A stretch of DNA of 5,687 bases. Origin: Patescibacteria group bacterium (GTDB lineage: Bacteria; Patescibacteria; Paceibacteria; Moranbacterales; UBA1568). Made by a program: the position numbers and the translations under genes. The stretch is from assembly GCA_030916685.1 (NCBI GenBank), contig JAUPWD010000070.1, positions 1 through 5,687 of the forward strand, read 5' to 3'. A model generated the notes under the pieces. That model did no database searches. It was given only the letters and a program-made list of their open reading frames with translations, and was not told where the DNA came from. Positions 3,224-5,687 of this stretch are shown piece after piece; within the stretch, counting starts at the first letter, position 1, and each line of letters begins with the position of its first letter.

Positions 3224-5687
3224 AATTATAAAGGAAGGCGATTTCAGCAGCACTTAATATCCTATTATATACACGGACATCATCAATCCCTCCATCAAAC
3301 TCATTGGTACCGCTGGCGCTTACCAGCATATTATTAGCCGCATCTGATACCTTACCCCCCACACCATCAAATTGACTTGTATATCCACTAATTTCTGCTC
3401 CATTGATATATAAATGCACGTTCGAATACAATGCAGATCCATCCCATGTAACTGCCACGTGTTGCCACTGATTATACGTGAGCGGATTAGATGCATTGGA
3501 CATCGTTTGCAAGTCAGTCGTTGAAAAATCTTTTCCAAATGTCAGTCGCCCAGTATTATACAACCTCCAATAGCCAGCCGTCCCAGAATTTGACTTTCCA
3601 ATAATAACCGAGTTTGAAGCTCCGCCACTCGAACGAGGGTTGATCCATGCAGTAGCCGTCATCCCTCCACCACCCTGAGTTTCGATATCATCGAGATTCG
3701 TGGCAGAGCCAAAGTTAACATAATCCCCTGACCCTCCGCCACCGAAGGAGAATGCCTGGCCGAGTTTGCCGATGGACGGACTCGTGGCACGACTCATGCT
3801 CGTGAGCGTTCCGGTATTACTATTTCCCGAAGTGTCGAGCGTCGTACCGGCGGAGGATGATGACCAGATGGTATCCTTCCCGTCGAAACTCCAATGCCCG
3901 ACGAGGCCATTCGTGTTGATATTCTGCGTGGTATTTATTTTCTTTACACCCGTCTGATAGAGATCAGTAATCTCAGAAAGGGAAAGGGAGCGATCGTAGA
4001 TACGGACATCATCGACCGACCCACTAAAAAAATTGCCCGAACCATCCATATACGAACCGATATTTACTTCACCCACACCACTCAGGGTAACGCTCACCTG
4101 ACTATCTAGCACACCATTAAGGTATGTCTTGGCCACACCAGCCTCGTATGTTACGACGACATGGTACCACTCGTTCGCATTCAATACACTGCTCGACATA
4201 TCCGATCCATCTCCTACTGTTGACTGCAGCCCCAATCCATTGGTGCCTATATAGTACCTATTCGGAGAACCATTCCCAGCAGAGAAAGCATACCTATCAC
4301 CACCAGCTGCTCCTGTTGTCTTCATCCATATTGAAGCACTCCTGCTTGCGGTATTGAAGGCTGTATTCGTACTTGCCGGAAAAGCGACGTAGTCATCCGT
4401 CCCGTCGAGCAAAACTCCCTGGCCAAGATTACCAATAACTGGACTCGTGGCACGATTCATATTCGTGAGTGTCCCGGTATTGTTGTAGGAAGAAAGATCC
4501 GCCGTCGTGCCGGTCGTGCCCGAGGTCCAGTTCGTCGCATGCCCATCGAGCGACCAGTAGCCCTTCAAACTCGTATCCACTCCCGTCGGCGTGGTGAGGC
4601 GATAGAGTCGTGATATCTCCTCGGCGGAGAGCGCGCGACTGTAGATACGGACTTCATCGATGGTTCCATCCCAAGCAGGCCCCCCCGCCATCACCGACCC
4701 GATAAAATTTGAAACAGATGCCGGTGGAGATCCCGCTGGCCTCGCTACCGGCGTCGCAGCTGATACTCCATTCACGTAGAGAGAGATATTGGCTGCATCA
4801 ATGACACCCGTCAAATGATACCAGGTGTCCGGCACCAATTGTGCCCCCGGACCAAACACCTCCGTATATGTCGTTCCATTCCCCGCCATAAACCTCCATC
4901 TCGTATTCGACGAGGTGAGAGCATACTGATCCGGGGCACCGACAGTATTCGTCGCTCCGCGTTTCACGATACCAAGTGTACTATTGATGATTGATGATCC
5001 TGTCTTCACCCAAGCAGAAACAGTCAAACGCCCTGTACTCGTCAAATCATAGGTCGACGGATTGCCGAGACTGACGTATTGAGCGGAGGCATTGACGAGC
5101 CCGATCCCTCCACCGATCTGACCCGTCGTCCAGGTCGGGGTGTTCACGAGGGTACCGGTATTGGCATTTCCACTGCTATCTGCCGCGGTCGATCCGCTGC
5201 CGTCATCGAACTTCCAGTATCCCGTAAGGCCAGAATTCAGATTGCCGATGCCCTGTGGCTGAAGTGCGCTCGTATTCTCTTTCACACCACCCATTTGATA
5301 GAGATCAGAAATTTCAGATGCAGAAAGCGCACGGTTGTAAACGCGGACGTCGTCGATGGCACCATCAAAAAAGCGATTAGGACCACCCACAAGGAGACTT
5401 GCTCCTGCGTCTGACCCCTTTGTACCAACACCATTATTTCTTACGAGATAATTTGACTCAATCCCATTAATATATATGTGAGTATTTGATGCATTCTCTG
5501 AACCATCCCATGTGACAAGCACATGTTGCCATTTATTAAGTTCTATTGAACTAGCCCTAGAACTAACAGAAAAGAGTGTTGTACTGTATCCTTTTTCAAA
5601 CTTAATATTGCCCGAGTTACTCATACCAAATGACCAATGTCCACTACCCACGTCCGGATCAGTTGCTTTACCGACAATCGTCCCGAC
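3213..5687 (-). CDS. multi-LamG-domain surface/secreted protein, 5' end missing
   Basis: The reading frame is open to the right edge, so 824 residues are visible and the true start lies outside the window; a GTG at 5651 is internal, because coherent LamG-like sequence (VGTIVGKATDPD) continues upstream of it. I see four tandem concanavalin A-like LamG (laminin_G_3-type) domains at visible residues about 1-131 (partial), 153-362, 376-578 and 594-822. Each has the family landmarks: G[YH]W.[FL]D at the start, W[QY]H...[TV] and YING/YVNG/YLNG in the middle, and a closing DDVR[VI]Y.R.LS..EI..LY. Linkers of 13-21 residues are Gly/Ser/Thr/Asn rich. The protein stops (SGR, TAA) directly after the last domain, with no sorting signal or membrane anchor. 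LamG sandwiches usually bind glycans or proteins at the cell surface; an adhesion or coat role is inferred. No catalytic domain and no signal peptide are visible, though the N-terminus is missing. Base composition changes strongly between modules. Confidence 0.93.
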   Translation of the reverse strand, partial: VGTIVGKATDPDVGSGHWSFGMSNSGNIKFEKGYSTTLFSVSSRASSIELNKWQHVLVTWDGSENASNTHIYINGIESNYLVRNNGVGTKGSDAGASLLVGGPNRFFDGAIDDVRVYNRALSASEISDLYQMGGVKENTSALQPQGIGNLNSGLTGYWKFDDGSGSTAADSSGNANTGTLVNTPTWTTGQIGGGIGLVNASAQYVSLGNPSTYDLTSTGRLTVSAWVKTGSSIINSTLGIVKRGATNTVGAPDQYALTSSNTRWRFMAGNGTTYTEVFGPGAQLVPDTWYHLTGVIDAANISLYVNGVSAATPVARPAGSPPASVSNFIGSVMAGGPAWDGTIDEVRIYSRALSAEEISRLYRLTTPTGVDTSLKGYWSLDGHATNWTSGTTGTTADLSSYNNTGTLTNMNRATSPVIGNLGQGVLLDGTDDYVAFPASTNTAFNTASRSASIWMKTTGAAGGDRYAFSAGNGSPNRYYIGTNGLGLQSTVGDGSDMSSSVLNANEWYHVVVTYEAGVAKTYLNGVLDSQVSVTLSGVGEVNIGSYMDGSGNFFSGSVDDVRIYDRSLSLSEITDLYQTGVKKINTTQNINTNGLVGHWSFDGKDTIWSSSSAGTTLDTSGNSNTGTLTSMSRATSPSIGKLGQAFSFGGGGSGDYVNFGSATNLDDIETQGGGGMTATAWINPRSSGGASNSVIIGKSNSGTAGYWRLYNTGRLTFGKDFSTTDLQTMSNASNPLTYNQWQHVAVTWDGSALYSNVHLYINGAEISGYTSQFDGVGGKVSDAANNMLVSASGTNEFDGGIDDVRVYNRILSAAEIAFLYNSGR
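3756..3818 (-). repeat. direct repeat copy B inside the LamG gene
   Basis: Partner of 4419-4481, located 663 bp (221 codons) away in the same frame. It encodes NTGTLTSMSRATSPSIGKLG plus Q at the start of the fourth LamG domain. Most mismatches are in two clusters, and 8 of 13 fall in the part encoding the SP.IG.LGQ half. Confidence 0.75.
4419..4481 (-). repeat. direct repeat copy A inside the LamG gene
   Basis: This 63-bp block encodes NTGTLTNMNRATSPVIGNLG plus a following Q at the start of the third LamG domain. It matches 3756-3818 at 50 of 63 positions by hand alignment, including an uninterrupted 15-base run (GGACTCGTGGCACGA on the plus strand). Similarity drops on both sides, indicating a duplicated segment shorter than a full domain. 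Confidence 0.75.

Larger units (their letters stand above)
3225..5354 (-). repeat. four copies of the LamG C-terminal signature
   Basis: The closing LamG motif, consensus D[DE]VR[VI]Y.R.LS..EI..LY, is encoded four times: 5295-5354, 4602-4658, 3954-4013 and 3225-3284. The copies mark the ends of four tandem domains roughly 205-230 codons apart. They are conserved at protein level but differ at DNA level, so these are old or diverged duplications and not a recent tandem array. Confidence 0.9.

Noticed and set aside
3213..5687. CRISPR or short tandem repeat array in the repetitive right half
   Set aside because: The periodicity of about 205-230 codons is protein-domain repetition in one open frame; there are no short identical repeats with regular spacers.

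Overview
The window is a compact bacterial segment with every supportable gene on the minus strand. Read in the direction of transcription (high to low coordinates) it holds: the 3' part of a large multi-LamG surface protein gene (3213-5687, open through the right edge); trpS (2125-3111); a predicted gluzincin-type zinc metallopeptidase (1184-2119); a short unrecognised protein (537-977); a single-domain rhodanese (93-452); and possibly the first codons of another gene running off the left edge.

The combination of a long tandem-LamG protein, small dense genes, weak Shine-Dalgarno sites and a hypothetical metallopeptidase beside a tRNA synthetase is reminiscent of Patescibacteria (CPR, e.g. 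Parcubacteria-like lineages). This is inference from gene content; no rRNA or phylogenetic marker is available to confirm it. Two genes end in TGA with no sensible read-through (the 146-residue protein and the metallopeptidase), so the code looks like standard table 11 and not the UGA-Gly code of Gracilibacteria/SR1.

Layout: the LamG gene ends with its last domain and is followed by a weak terminator-like structure and a good promoter (TTGCTT-17-TAGAAT) just upstream of trpS. trpS and the metallopeptidase are separated by 5 nt and are probably one transcript. The metallopeptidase stop codon sits on the edge of a 128-bp AT-rich segment bounded by 21-bp inverted repeats (19/21 matching), which resembles a small non-autonomous element (MITE). 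Just outside its other end is a promoter (TTGACG-17-TAGTAT) for the 146-residue protein, whose transcript ends at a clear intrinsic terminator (486-515). The rhodanese follows, then an 8-bp hairpin that contains the ribosome binding site of a possible next gene.

I see no functional pathway linking these genes. trpS is housekeeping, the LamG protein is probably extracellular, and the metallopeptidase, short protein and rhodanese lack N-terminal export signals. The most unusual structures are the inverted-repeat element, the SD-containing hairpin at the left edge, and the base-composition mosaic inside the LamG gene.
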